DNA of 64,000 bases from contig NC_090945.1 of NCBI RefSeq assembly GCF_040807025.1, forward strand, positions 72,613,088 to 72,677,087, given 5' to 3'. The notes under the pieces were generated by a model. That model had not been told where the DNA came from and ran no database searches. It worked only from the letters and a program-made list of their open reading frames with translations. Shown here in pieces: positions 36,801 to 47,257 of the stretch (positions are counted from its first letter, which is position 1; every line of letters begins with the position of its first letter). Source of the stretch: Struthio camelus. Its lineage: Eukaryota; Chordata; Aves; Struthioniformes; Struthionidae. The position numbers and the translations under genes were made by a program.

Positions 36801-39800
36801 TAAGATTTAGATCAGCATGAACAACTTCATCCTTCTTTGTAATTTCTCACAGAATAAATAACATCACTAGAGTTGACTTTGATGAATACTTTTTTCTTAT
36901 AAGGGACTACATCCTGACTTTCTTATAAGCACCACATCCTCCACTTAACTTGTATTAACCTGTGTAATAACGTAATTATTAACAAATGTATTATTAAACT
37001 CGCATCAATAAAAATTAATCAAATATAATTAACAAAAACACAATGTATTTTGCATTGCTTGGAATCATCTTGTATATCACCCACTAACACAGCCATCTTT
37101 GGTTTATATTACCATACAAACAAGAAATCAGCTCAGAATCTGTAAAAATATATTAAAACCACTTTGGCAGAGGTTATTTTTAAAATACATGGTTCATTCA
37201 TTTCATTGGTCCTTCACCACATTAAACAAAAACAGACTTCAGAATAGAGTTTAGTGACACGGATATAAGTTCAAGTAGGATTCTGTTTTTCTGTTTTATA
37301 GACAATCTTCATAATAAAACCAGTAACAAATTATTTATGGAATGTAATTTCTACTAAGAGACAGTTTGCCTCCCCCACGATTTTTGCTTTCGTATTTCAA
37401 AAATCGAAGAACTCAACTCTGCAGGTCATGCAAGCGTATAATTCTGTATATTTTTATTTTTACTTATTATGTCAGTTAATTTCTTAATATGTCATACAGG
37501 ACTGGATCCTATATTTAAATAGATGTATCGTATTCATTATATACTAAAGTAAATGGCATCACAACATGAAAAACTCTAAGTTACTTTTGAAATCAAACCA
37601 TGTTTCCTCCCTTATTTAAAGAACTGAAATTTTTCTAAAGGGAATGAGAATTGTTAATCTTATTGAAATAACTTTACCTGATCTAATTGGACCTGCTTTG
37701 GGCAGGGTGTTGGGCTAATGGCCTCCAGAGGTACCTCGTGACCTAAATTATTATCTGATTATATGATGAAGTATAATTCACACGTTATTTTAAAAGAATG
37801 CAGAAAACTACCAGTCCATTTCACTATTTATCTGAAAGATGACAATTTAAACTTAGGGACTTTTGCATATAATAATTGCTTCAATAAGAGGGCAAATGTT
37901 ATCTTCTGAAGCAAAAAGATTATAAAAATCTTGGACAGTTATTCTCCAGTAAATTGTTATGCTTATGTTGACTTTATAGAGTGTGTAAGAAAGTCATTTA
38001 ATTCCTCAGTCCTGACCCCAGTAAGGTAATTTCTCAGGGAATTCGTGGTGCAGGATCAAACTCTGAGGAACTGCTTTAGCGAAGTAGCAATGTCAGAACA
38101 AAACTAGAGGAAAATGTATTTTATAATACAAAAGTTTTGAGTCCTAAGATCCAGTTCTATAACCTTTCTTTCATTGCCAATCAAAGTAGCTCAGCAGGAA
38201 GAGGTTCACAAGGCACTTATTAAGGAGAAAAGGGAATGGGAAGGGAAAAGGGAAGGGAATGAAAATAAATCAGCTTTAATAAACCACAAAAATAAAAATC
38301 AAATGTTGATTACTGATCTGTCTCCCGCATTATATATGCACCTTGTGTTTACAGGGACCACCTGAATTATAGTTCCACTCTGCCTTGGTTGCATCACAAG
38401 GTCATGGATTTGGATTGTAGAGTTCTACTAGTTTAACACCAGTGCCCAACAGACCACTGAGAAAAAAACAAAACAAAACAAAACACAAAGTTTATTTCAC
38501 ATAGAAGTATTCTGATTTATGCCTTAGTATTTCTCCTCATGTTTCTTTTATATATATGAGAGATTTGGCAGGTCCAAATCTGTCCCACTGAAATCAGTAG
38601 TTTTGCCTCTGTCCTACAGGGATCAGAAGATTTTATGAGTTGTTTCTTTTAATGTTTGATTATTTGATTTACTCCAGCGACCATAGACATTGCTACCCGT
38701 CATTCAGGTGACCACATGGTAAGTATGTACCACGTGCCCCGCACGCATATTTTAGGAGCTTCAAAGGGGAATGACTGTACTAATTTGATCAGTCAAAAAA
38801 TCAAAGCACGACTGTAATGATCACACATACAGTATGCCAGTGGTTCACATATTAACTTTTCATGGTGGAAGCTTCCATATTATATACTTCTTATACTAAA
38901 TACTTGATATATACTGGTATTTATAAGTGATAAAGTTAATTCCACTGTCACATTATTTCTATTTGAAAGTTACAGAAATACGTAATGATGGCTATTGAAG
39001 ATTGCATTATTAAAGATTGGGATTCTTTTCAAATGTTCATTGAAATCAGTGTATGTTAGCAGATCAAGAATAGGATTTTCAGTATTGTTCAGTGCTTGCT
39101 TAATTCTTTCTGCTAACTGTTGAGAAGAATGAAGCCATTACGATACAGTTATGAAAATGCCACTCTAAACTTATAGTATCTTTTGGGCTTAAATAATAGA
39201 CAATTTAATGCAAGTAGGAAAAAGATAAAAGTTGGAGTCTGCCAAGAACTTTGTAAGTTGACCTGCTGTCTATGCTTTAAACACAAGTTGTGCTGCTGGA
39301 GGAATGTAATGCTCGTAGAGCTTTTCTTTACAGGGGAACATTCAGGAATAACGTTTGGAATAACTCAAGGAAAGGAGTCCACCTCTATGTTTTCCTAAGT
39401 TTCCCGGTAATTATTTGGGTCATATTTACTGTCTCCGAGCAAAGACAAAGCACTTTGCTGAAACTCTTCCCATGTTAAGACTATAAGAGGTGTTCTTGGT
39501 CTACCACACAAGCTGGAAGAGAACTGTGATCTAGGGTCACACTCTCAGTATTTTAGGTGCAAAAAGGTTGAAGGAAGCCTTTGTGTGAGCAATTTTTGTA
39601 AATTCGCCATTTGTCCTTCTAGCTTTGTTAACTATACGCAAGGACCCAGTTATAAGATCTTTTGACTAAGTAACTCTTTTCAATATCTATTGTAGCAAAA
39701 TGTTGCAAGTAATCAGCTATCATGAAAACACACTGAGCATATGTTTGTATTTTATACTCATTAATCCATGGATATTTTTTCTAACAACGAGAGCAAAGAG

Positions 39801-41985
39801 ACATTCTTCAAAAGTAGCTGATAGAGATACTCAAAAATTGCAAAGAACATCTTGTGGAAAGGCTTGATGAAAGGTTTTCTGCAGGCTTGATGACTGTTCT
39901 TCCAGATAAAAAAATTTCTATGACAAAACCATTGATACAGAAGAAGGCAAAAGGGATCTTGGCAGAAGAATTACTACCTGAGTTTTTCCTTAACTCGGGT
40001 AAGTTTTCTTTTACCAACACAGGATAAAGGAAATAAAGGAGTTTTATAGGCTTGTTGTAACTACAAGAAACTCCAAAGAATAGGAAAACGTAGGAAGATT
40101 TCCCCTCAGGGGGAATTTGTTGAATTGCAGCATAGACATCTAAGAGAAGCTGTGGAAACCGCATCACTTGAGAATGTATTACAAAGAGCAAACCTGTCCA
40201 GGTAAAAGAAACGGGTATGGTAACCTAGTAGTTCACTCTAGTATCTTATTTCTAAATTTCAGTGACTCCTTATATCCTCTAGGACAAAAAAAAATGCTGT
40301 GAAGGCTGTGCCAAAAGAAAAAGGGCAGGGGGTTCTGCTGTACTTACTCTTGTTAAGCAGTATTTATTCCCTGTTTCGAAGAAGAAAGCTACACTCTGAG
40401 TAAGAATACTTGGTCCAAAATAGGACCAAACTGAAACTGGCCATAAAGAATTTCAAGGGGATTTATGCCACACAGGCTAACACATATAAAACGCTTGAGA
40501 GCTGACTATTTTGATAAACAATGAATTACCAAGGAGACTGATTCAACAGTTGGCCCTGGTATTCCATACCTCAGGAGAGAGTCTACAGACCATGGCTGCA
40601 TAATGTCAAACATAAAGACTTTCCCTGAGCGACTCATACAGCGTAACTGCTAACAGCTGCAAAGAAAAAGACACACAACCACTGAGACTGAGAACAAACT
40701 AAACTTCAACAACACACCTTACTTTTCAAAATAATCAGCCTTTAGATGTTTTGGGAATTTTCATCTGAACTTTTCATCAGCTGCTGCTGTGACAATTTGC
40801 TGTTGTGTCACTAGCAGGAACGAACGGTTGTACGTGAGAGTTGTATCATTGCACTCTATTTAACACGCTCACTTTCCAGCCTACCATTTACAGTGGAGAG
40901 ACTAGAAAAGAGGTAGCTGGTAAAACTGGGCTTGCCTGTTATTCTACAGAGTGTTCATCTGAGTTGTTTCCTTTTCTTGGGACCCAGAAACACAGCATTC
41001 CCGTCTATGACTCTGTGATGGGTCCCCCAACCACCTTCACTCAACATACTTTTTTATCTTTACCTCCAACATGCACCTGACTCCACAAAAAGGACCATCA
41101 CATCCCACCATTACCCTCGCAAACTTGTGGACTTTTCCTACAAGTTAACACTAGCTTTAGCTTCCTTGCTTGGACCGATGTTTTATGTACTCAAACTGCA
41201 AACTGCTCTGTCCAGGGACGTTGCCCTCTTCTGTGTAACTCCAGGTGCTTTCACTGTACACATATAAATAGGAATCTCTGATCTACATTGGCATAGAGAG
41301 CACTTGAACACCTTTCTGACTAGTGCTAGGCTAAAATAAGTTGCACTACGTTGCTTGGAAAAGAGGGTAATTCCTCCAGGTGAGATGCATGACACCGTCA
41401 CAATTGCCTCTTCCAAACACTGGATTTTATTTTTCAAGTATAGCCTAGTCTGGTAACAGGGAGTGTAAGGAAGAGAAGGGTCTGGAGGTAATCTCTTTAT
41501 TATGTTGAGTTTAAGTGTATATTGGAGCGCACTGTCTGTGCACAGGACCACGAACACCTGAAAATCTCATGCCAGGGATGGAGAGGGGTAGTAATGGGGT
41601 GGCAGAGGCAGGTGACAGCACAGAGGTTCTTTGCTTCGTGCTCCCAGAGGCTCTGCTGAACAGAGGGCCAGGACCTGTGCACCACCAGCCTGTACTTACA
41701 CTTCAGCCAGCGGGCTCCGGCGTGCGTGTCCTTGTCGCGGATCAGCCTCCTCTGCGTGCAGCTCCTGCAGAGGTACCACAGCATCCACAGCAGCTGGATG
41801 AGCATCAGGGTGATGAGGTAGGAGAGCAGGTGGCTCTTGCTGATGCCCACAGCATGCACAGCCCAGGCGAAGGTAAGCAGCAGCCCAGCCAGGAACAGGT
41901 TGATGCCGTACTGGCTGCTGAGGATCTCGGCGTTTTTTTGTGGGTAGCTGCCCGCCACGGAGGGGGAACCGGGGGCTTTCTCCAT
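27640..41985 (-). CDS. OTOP1: Otopetrin-1 proton channel, six coding exons
   Basis: OTOP1 is a proton-selective channel of the plasma membrane, needed for otoconia formation and acting as the sour-taste channel in vertebrates. Coding exons on the minus strand are 41700-41985, 35758-35894, 33355-33413, 31448-31578, 28199-29145 and 27640-27810. All internal ends have GT/AG sites and the phases join exactly into 576 residues (human 612). The order of blocks follows human OTOP1: SSQYGINLFLAGLLL (TM1), KHQLNEHKERLITLGFGNI, LYVLWKNIGRK, LLVGTAAGSWLLSWGSI, WYNLPYSIL, and a C-terminus ending FEVNCKT. Twelve membrane segments are expected for the family, and the hydrophobic blocks fit. The start is the only in-frame ATG before TM1 and has a strong context (GAG before, G after). 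Differences from human are a shorter N-terminus, Cys147 for Gly in the LWGHAKD block, and a run of five glycines in the loop before TM11. Confidence 0.96.
28199..29145 (-). CDS. OTOP1: OTOP1 coding exon 5 (large central exon)
   Basis: This 947-base exon encodes residues 206-520 plus the end of codon 205, carrying roughly TM6 to the first part of TM11. The acceptor TCCTTTAG precedes TTTTAGATG, and the donor is TCG|GTAAGG. A hydrophilic loop before TM11 contains a GGGGG run and is the least conserved part. Reading past the donor gives only intron sequence. Confidence 0.95.
31448..31578 (-). CDS. OTOP1: OTOP1 coding exon 4
   Basis: This 131-base exon encodes the end of codon 161, residues 162-204 and the first base of codon 205: FGVIHSVFTNLLLW through GFGNITI. 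The acceptor is TTTTCTAG and the donor ATAG|GTAAGC. It is nearly identical to the human block, which makes the assignment secure. Confidence 0.95.
33355..33413 (-). CDS. OTOP1: OTOP1 coding exon 3 (59-base micro-exon)
   Basis: This short exon reads VYFLWCHAKDVIQSFKTLE plus two bases of an Arg codon. The acceptor is CATTTAG before GTGTAC; the donor is GAAAG|GTAAAG. The human counterpart reads LWGHAKDIIQSF, so Gly is replaced by Cys here. It was found from the gap between exons 2 and 4, and both junction phases fit. Confidence 0.93.
35758..35894 (-). CDS. OTOP1: OTOP1 coding exon 2
   Basis: This 137-base exon completes codon 96 and encodes residues 97-141, from GITLFAVITLIL to HAAHTILQ. It covers TM3 and the start of TM4. 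The acceptor is TTTGTAG before GTGGCATT, and the donor is CAG|GTAAAA. Confidence 0.95.
35895..41699 (-). other. OTOP1: OTOP1 first coding intron
   Basis: The 5.8-kb intron runs from the GTAAG donor at 41699 to the TTTGTAG acceptor at 35895. Besides the CR1 remnant it has an AAAAC microsatellite (about 38465-38487) and a GGGAA-rich tract (about 38228-38260). No additional exon or other gene was recognised. Confidence 0.8.
37684..37768 (+). mobile_element. Old CR1 3'-end remnant in OTOP1 intron 1
   Basis: The plus strand carries GGACCTGCTTTGGGCAGG, then GGCCTCCAGAGGT and CCTAAATTATTA, which match the terminal part of CR1 with many substitutions. Only the 3' end remains. It lies in the intron between exons 2 and 1, antisense to OTOP1. 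Confidence 0.75.
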
Positions 41986-42260
41986 CTCCCACACCGCCGG
42001 CCAGGTGCTGCAGGCAGGCAGCCTCGCTTCCCCTAGGGAGCCCCGAGGCTGTCTACTGGCCCGTCCCCCATCGGCAGCCGGGGGCGGAGCGGGGCTGCCG
42101 GCCCTCGCCCTGCCTTCGGCAGCCGCTGCCTGCCGGGCGGGGGCCTCCGAGGGACTGCGGTCCCCGGCCGGCCGCTGGGCTGCAGGAGGGCTGGGAGCGG
42201 CCTCAGGGCCAGCAGGCTGCAAAGGGAAGGCTGCTGAGAAAAGGGGTTTGTCTGGGCAAT
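41690..42260. promoter_or_regulatory. CpG island at the OTOP1 5' end
   Basis: GC and CpG content rise over exon 1 and the 270 bases upstream of the start codon. This is the likely 5' leader and promoter area of OTOP1. No TATA box was recognised; the island edges are by eye. Confidence 0.7.
41700..41985 (-). CDS. OTOP1: OTOP1 coding exon 1
   Basis: This exon encodes residues 1-95 and one base of codon 96: MEKAPGSPSV at the start, then TM1 and TM2 (SSQYGINLFLAGLLL and LITLMLIQLLWMLWYL), ending THAGARWLK. The donor is AAGT|GTAAG. The frame stays open upstream to at least 42294, but there is no further in-frame ATG there. Confidence 0.93.
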
Positions 42261-45200
42261 GGGGGGAGGGGAGTCCTACCTCAGGCTCAGCCAACAGCTA
42301 GGGTCAAGGTTAGGGTTAACAGATTAATTTATTTAGCAGGAAATGGTCAACTCCCTTTGCAGATGGGGGCAGATGAGCCCTGTAGGACCACCTGGACTGA
42401 GGGGCATTGGGCTTACATTTGTGTTGGCTGCAAGGTGTAACAGGTTCTCTAGAAAGGGAGACAGGAAAGAAAAGACTAGCCAATGGCCTGAGACTCACTT
42501 GGAGAAAGTAAGGATGGGGGCAGATAGAGCCTGATCCACAGGTCTAACAGTAAATCAAAACCCTCCTTGAGAAATAGTCAAGGGAAACCTGCCCCCACCT
42601 TCCCATTTTTTTTAATTGTTTTTATGTGCCAAAGGTGAGTCTTGACAGATCAACAAGTCTACTGCTGCCTTGTTTTCTACTCTGAAATGGTTCTGCAGAT
42701 AAACAGGATCAAGCTAAATTTCAGGCATAAGGCTCAGTTTTAATAACTTACTTGTTAATGTTAGCATTTAAACCTAAGTGGACAATTAAGATAGATGTAA
42801 TTGCACATCGTTTAATAAATTGCTGTCACGACTTGGCCCAAACTTACCTTAATGAACACCGTTTGCTGTGACTAAGATTGCTGGTTACGGTAGAGCCTGG
42901 TCATTCACAGCTCTGAGACCGTACTGCACCCTTCTCAGTACAAACCTCTTTCTTGACTGAGTACACCCTTGAAATGTCAGACTTCAGACTCAGGAATCAG
43001 GGATTTATGCTTCTGCCATCTCTTGGTCTCTCTCTCATCCACTCTTCCCATCGTTCATATGGACATCTTAAGAGTTTTATCAGGCCTGCAGTCAATCCGG
43101 ATTTAACAAATCTGACCCTTTCATGAACACTTGGAGCAGGAAGGAGAAAGAGCAGGAGGTTTCTTACCTCTGTGCTCCACTCCCCTCCCAAAGCTTTACA
43201 GCTCGTGAGCGCCAATACTCTCAGCACTATTCTCTGTTCTTCACAACTGTCAGCACTTCCTATCTCTCAGATGACACCAGTGGAGAAGGCAGATGGAGGT
43301 AGACATGTCAGGCCTGCTCCCCCAACAGCAGAACTGCATGCTGAGTCCGTGATATTAGTCCTTTTGAAGGTGGCGGTTTTTCTTTCTTCTGACAAGTACC
43401 ATTCTGACAACAGAATACTACAGCTGACTGCTAGCCGGAGGAGCAACGGAGGAGCTACAAATGAGCTCAAAGTAGCAGTCTGCTGCAGGATTTAGTCCAT
43501 TTCTTACTTATTCCTTTTCCCCATTTATATACTTTTTTTTTTTTAAAGTGTGTAGCTGTAACCTAGGGTCATTAGATACTGATATATTCAAGTCTCCAGA
43601 TTTGGAGGACCAGTTGACTACCTACAGGGGTTGAGAGGAATTTATCCTAGTGTAAAACACTAAATGTTTTACCTGGTATTTTGTTTGGGAATAATCTGAA
43701 GTAAGAAAGGTCGTAATTCTCTTATTACTAGTTATTGAGATACCTAGTGATAGCCTGAAGGCCAAATACGAAGACAGACCGGTCCTTGTTCTGGCCAGGC
43801 AGGTCTTACATTTTTACTCTTTATCTGTTTTGTAGCATATCAAATATCCAAAGCATTGGGTTTTTCTGTTCGTTTTTCAAAACAGTGCATGGCCCATGTC
43901 TCAGTACATGAGAGGTATGAAAGACAAACATACTCCAAGTCCAAGTACAGTATTTAACATGAACATCTAATTCATAGGCAAGCACACTGATGGCCTGAGA
44001 GTCCCTAAGAACAGTGTAATTAGATGGTTAAACAATTAAGTACTGAACAATAATTGATAACTTTTATACAAAGTTTAAGATGCCCAGAAGAATAAATCTG
44101 AAAAATCATGTAGCAAATAGTGATTTTAACTGAAGAGTACAAGGCAACTTAAAGCACCTACAGCATTTATACAGTTGAGAAATACAAACACAGTGATAAT
44201 TACTTCCCTGAGCAAAAGCCCATTTAAATACAATAAACAAAAGTTATTCAAACATACATACTTATGCAGATGTAAAATTGTTCCAATTTGTTAAAAGATG
44301 AAGACCAGAAGATAAGCAATTTGTTCCTTTAAGATAAGTACAACTACTTCTTTTAAAACTCAAATATTAAATTTAATTAGATCAGCCTGTTAATTTACTC
44401 TACAAGCTAGTATTACTGCAGACATTTTATTTTGGTTTGACCAGATGAGTATTGAGGATGAATATTAGGATTTTCTCCTTTACGTTGGAAAAAAGTTGCT
44501 ATCAGTATACAATGAAACAACAGCAGCAGCTTAAGATATCATTTATCTTGCTCATTACTCAACATTTCACATAGTGTGTATTCAGCCATAGTGTGAATTT
44601 GAAAGCCAGAATTAAGAACGTAGTCTCCTCTTACAGTCCAGGCTCCAAGCAACAGTCACAAGCAGTAATATTTAACAAGTTTCAGTACCCACTCTCTTGC
44701 ATCTTCCAAAACGCATGGGTTTGAAAGTATTTAACACAATATATATGCTCCATATAAAATGATCTAGTGACTAGATGCTGTCCAGGTTTCCAAATACTTA
44801 AGTGTCTCAACCAAGGTAAACAAACAAACAATGTTATTTTACTTTCCCAGCTGTGTAAGGCTAATGGTATTTAAGTTCATATCAGCGTCTCTATTACTGA
44901 GGAAGAAAAATGGCAACTTCATTAACAGGCACTGGTAAGAATGAAAAGTTAATTTACAGAAGAAAAACATCCTGAATACTGTAAAATAGTGCATATATCA
45001 GAAGAATTTATTTTGTGCTCTTAGCTTCTTGTGTAGCGTAACAAATGTTCGTTATATTGCTGGTCATTCACAGCTTGATCATCCATCTTTGGCTGTGGAC
45101 AAACCACATCAGCAAAAGTGGAATCCATTTATTTCACTGATGGCACCACCAAGTTAACAATAGTGTACACTTCAACCAGTTTTCTAGGCCCTTACTCAGA

Positions 45201-46640
45201 TCCTCATGTTTTTTCCCCAACACTAGCAGATCTGAAGTCAGGAAACTAGGTAATAAAATATTTCCTACATGGTAGCACACATAGTATTACAAGTTTAATA
45301 GAAGCTGCACTAGGTGACCTCTGGAGGTCCCTTCCAACCTAAATTATTCCATGATTCTGGGATTTTTCAGCAAATAGGACTTAAGACTATACAACTGACT
45401 TATTACCCATCTGCTTAAATCAAAATACAAATAAAAGCTTTACAAAAAGTGATGAAAAGCTTTGTATTACTAAGAGATGTAAAACCTGTCTACCTTTCTG
45501 TTCTTTGCTAATCAGTTGCTTCTTCCCAGACACGGGCTGAATCACAATGGTTTCTATCTGATTTTTAAATCAGGCAGTCTTTATAGTATCAGTCATAGCA
45601 AATAAAACAGTATTAAAAACTATATCAAAAGACTGGAATGTGATTTAAGTGACATCCACTTTGCAGGATAACAGCTATGTGAGTCCTCATATGAAGCTGA
45701 AAGAAAAACAACCCAAATCCAACTTTAAAAGACAGTAACTCTATTTCCTCTACTGGCTGTATGTTGTACTAACTTGATATTGATTAATTAGATGACTTTG
45801 TATCAGCATGTACAGCGCATAATTTGCTGTATAACAAAATTAACTTGTTTGTTCACATAGAAAAACGGAGTGTTTTCATAAGGTTCAGCTGTTCAGAACA
45901 TCTGTAATTCATTTTTACTTCCTACTTTCTAAGTCCACCTAAGAATAATTTAACAAAGAATTGTTGTTTTAGCCTGTTAATATGATCAAGGCTCTAACAG
46001 ACCACACTGCTTCCTCTCCCCATCTCCTTCCAGTGCTCACCAGAACGTGCCTAATGACAGAAGGAACAAACATGAACTGAAGACGCTTGCATTAGCAAGT
46101 GCGACTCAAACTCCTACAATACAGTAAAGAGGATCTGAACCAAATACTGTATTTTCCATGAGGCCATAGCTGTTGTCAGAGTATGATGCATGTTAATTGC
46201 CTCCTTAAAAAAGCAGGCCTCTAGATATCTAGGAATTGGGAAAAAATATACGTCTATAACTTCAGTTTGTTTATGCTGTGTCCCAACTATTAAATATTTT
46301 TTGCCTACAGCACTGGCACTACAAGAAGTGACACTCAAAAATGCAGCCTTTCCTCTTGCTGCATTCTTACAAATGCTGGCTAGACTTCTTCACTGGAAAG
46401 GATTTGTGAAGGCATGCGAAAATCAGCTGGCTTCCCTACATTCACCCGAAAAAGAAGTACAACAAACAAGTCCTGCTGAAGGACTGACCTCACTGGATAA
46501 CCTGGACATCTGTAACACAGGGGATGCCCCTTACTCTATTTGCTAAACCGTCTTTGATGCTTTGCTTATTAAGCTTTTTAATTTTACAGGATTCTACCAA
46601 AAGGGCAGTTATTAAGGATGAATTTTTCAGCACAAAGATT
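42261..46640. other. Intergenic DNA between OTOP1 and TMEM128
   Basis: Mostly AT-rich sequence without recognisable exons. Frames of up to about 120 codons occur but are unlike known families. It contains one CR1 tail (listed separately). Confidence 0.55.
45291..45362 (+). mobile_element. Short CR1 3' tail
   Basis: GGTCCCTTCCAACCTAAATT followed by ATTCCATGATTCTGGG is the terminal segment of CR1, read on the plus strand and preceded by ACTAGGTGACCTCTGG. Only about 70 bases survive, with no ORF2 sequence. Confidence 0.85.
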
Positions 46641-46799
46641 GGAGAGAGGGGGGGAAGAGAGGGGGGGAAGAGAGGGGGGGAAGAGAGGGGGGGAAGAGAG
46701 GGGGGAAGAGAGGGGGGGAAGAGGGGGGGGAAGAGAGGGGGGGAAGAGAGGGGGGGAAGAGAGGGGGGGAAGAGAGGGGGGGAAGAGAGGGGGGGAAGG
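46641..46799. repeat. G-rich minisatellite, about 13-base unit
   Basis: About twelve tandem copies of a unit close to GGGGGGGAAGAGA fill the stretch, varying mainly in the length of the G-run (six to eight). The plus strand is almost pure purine with many G-runs and could form G-quadruplexes or triplexes. Both strands stay open in several frames only because of the repeat. It lies about 360 bases beyond the TMEM128 stop codon. Confidence 0.97.
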
Positions 46800-47157
46800 G
46801 TCGGAGGGCAGAGAAAGACAGTTGCATATGGACATAAACAGCCTTCTGCCCTTTACTATCAGGTCAAGGAACTTAAGAATTTTTTCCAGTCTGGGCAAAA
46901 CCTGCAGATACTTGGCCCAAACGCCCCAAAGTCATTGATTGGCACTAGTCCCTTCTTCTCATAATGCAGAACAGAATATTAGGGAAGAGGAAAAAGAGTA
47001 GCCTTCCCCTTAGGATACCTGCATATTGTCTGGTAACTCTAGAAGTGTATGCAAAACACAGAAAAGGAATCCTTAAAACATTTGTCTAACAAAGCAGTTC
47101 ATGCAACAATAATTCAATAGATGCATAAATAATTCAATAGATGTTTACCTGAAGGAC

Positions 47158-47257
47158 TTATCCCAGGAGTGACACAAGCATCACGACACCCATAAACTGA
47201 GTGAAGAGCAACAAAGGTGTGATAAATGACCAGACAGGCCATAGGGCAATGTTGAAA
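47158..47257 (-). CDS. TMEM128: TMEM128 coding exon 4 (C-terminal)
   Basis: This exon completes codon 142 and encodes residues 143-174 ([11 protein letters not shown] to VSLLG) plus the TAA stop. The acceptor is CTTCCCAG before TTTCAAC. It carries the last membrane helix. Confidence 0.95.

Noticed and set aside
41986-42294. Longer OTOP1 N-terminus starting at 42294
   Set aside because: The codon at 42294 is TTG, not ATG, and no in-frame ATG lies between it and 41985. Kept only as a question in the findings.
42306-42320. Telomere-like GGTTAGGGTTA
   Set aside because: Only one unit and a fraction; no interstitial telomeric array.
46524-46964. Open frames of 66-146 codons on both strands (Glu/Arg/Gly or Ser/Pro/Leu repeats)
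   Set aside because: They arise solely from the 13-base G-rich minisatellite, whose period and lack of stop words keep several frames open.
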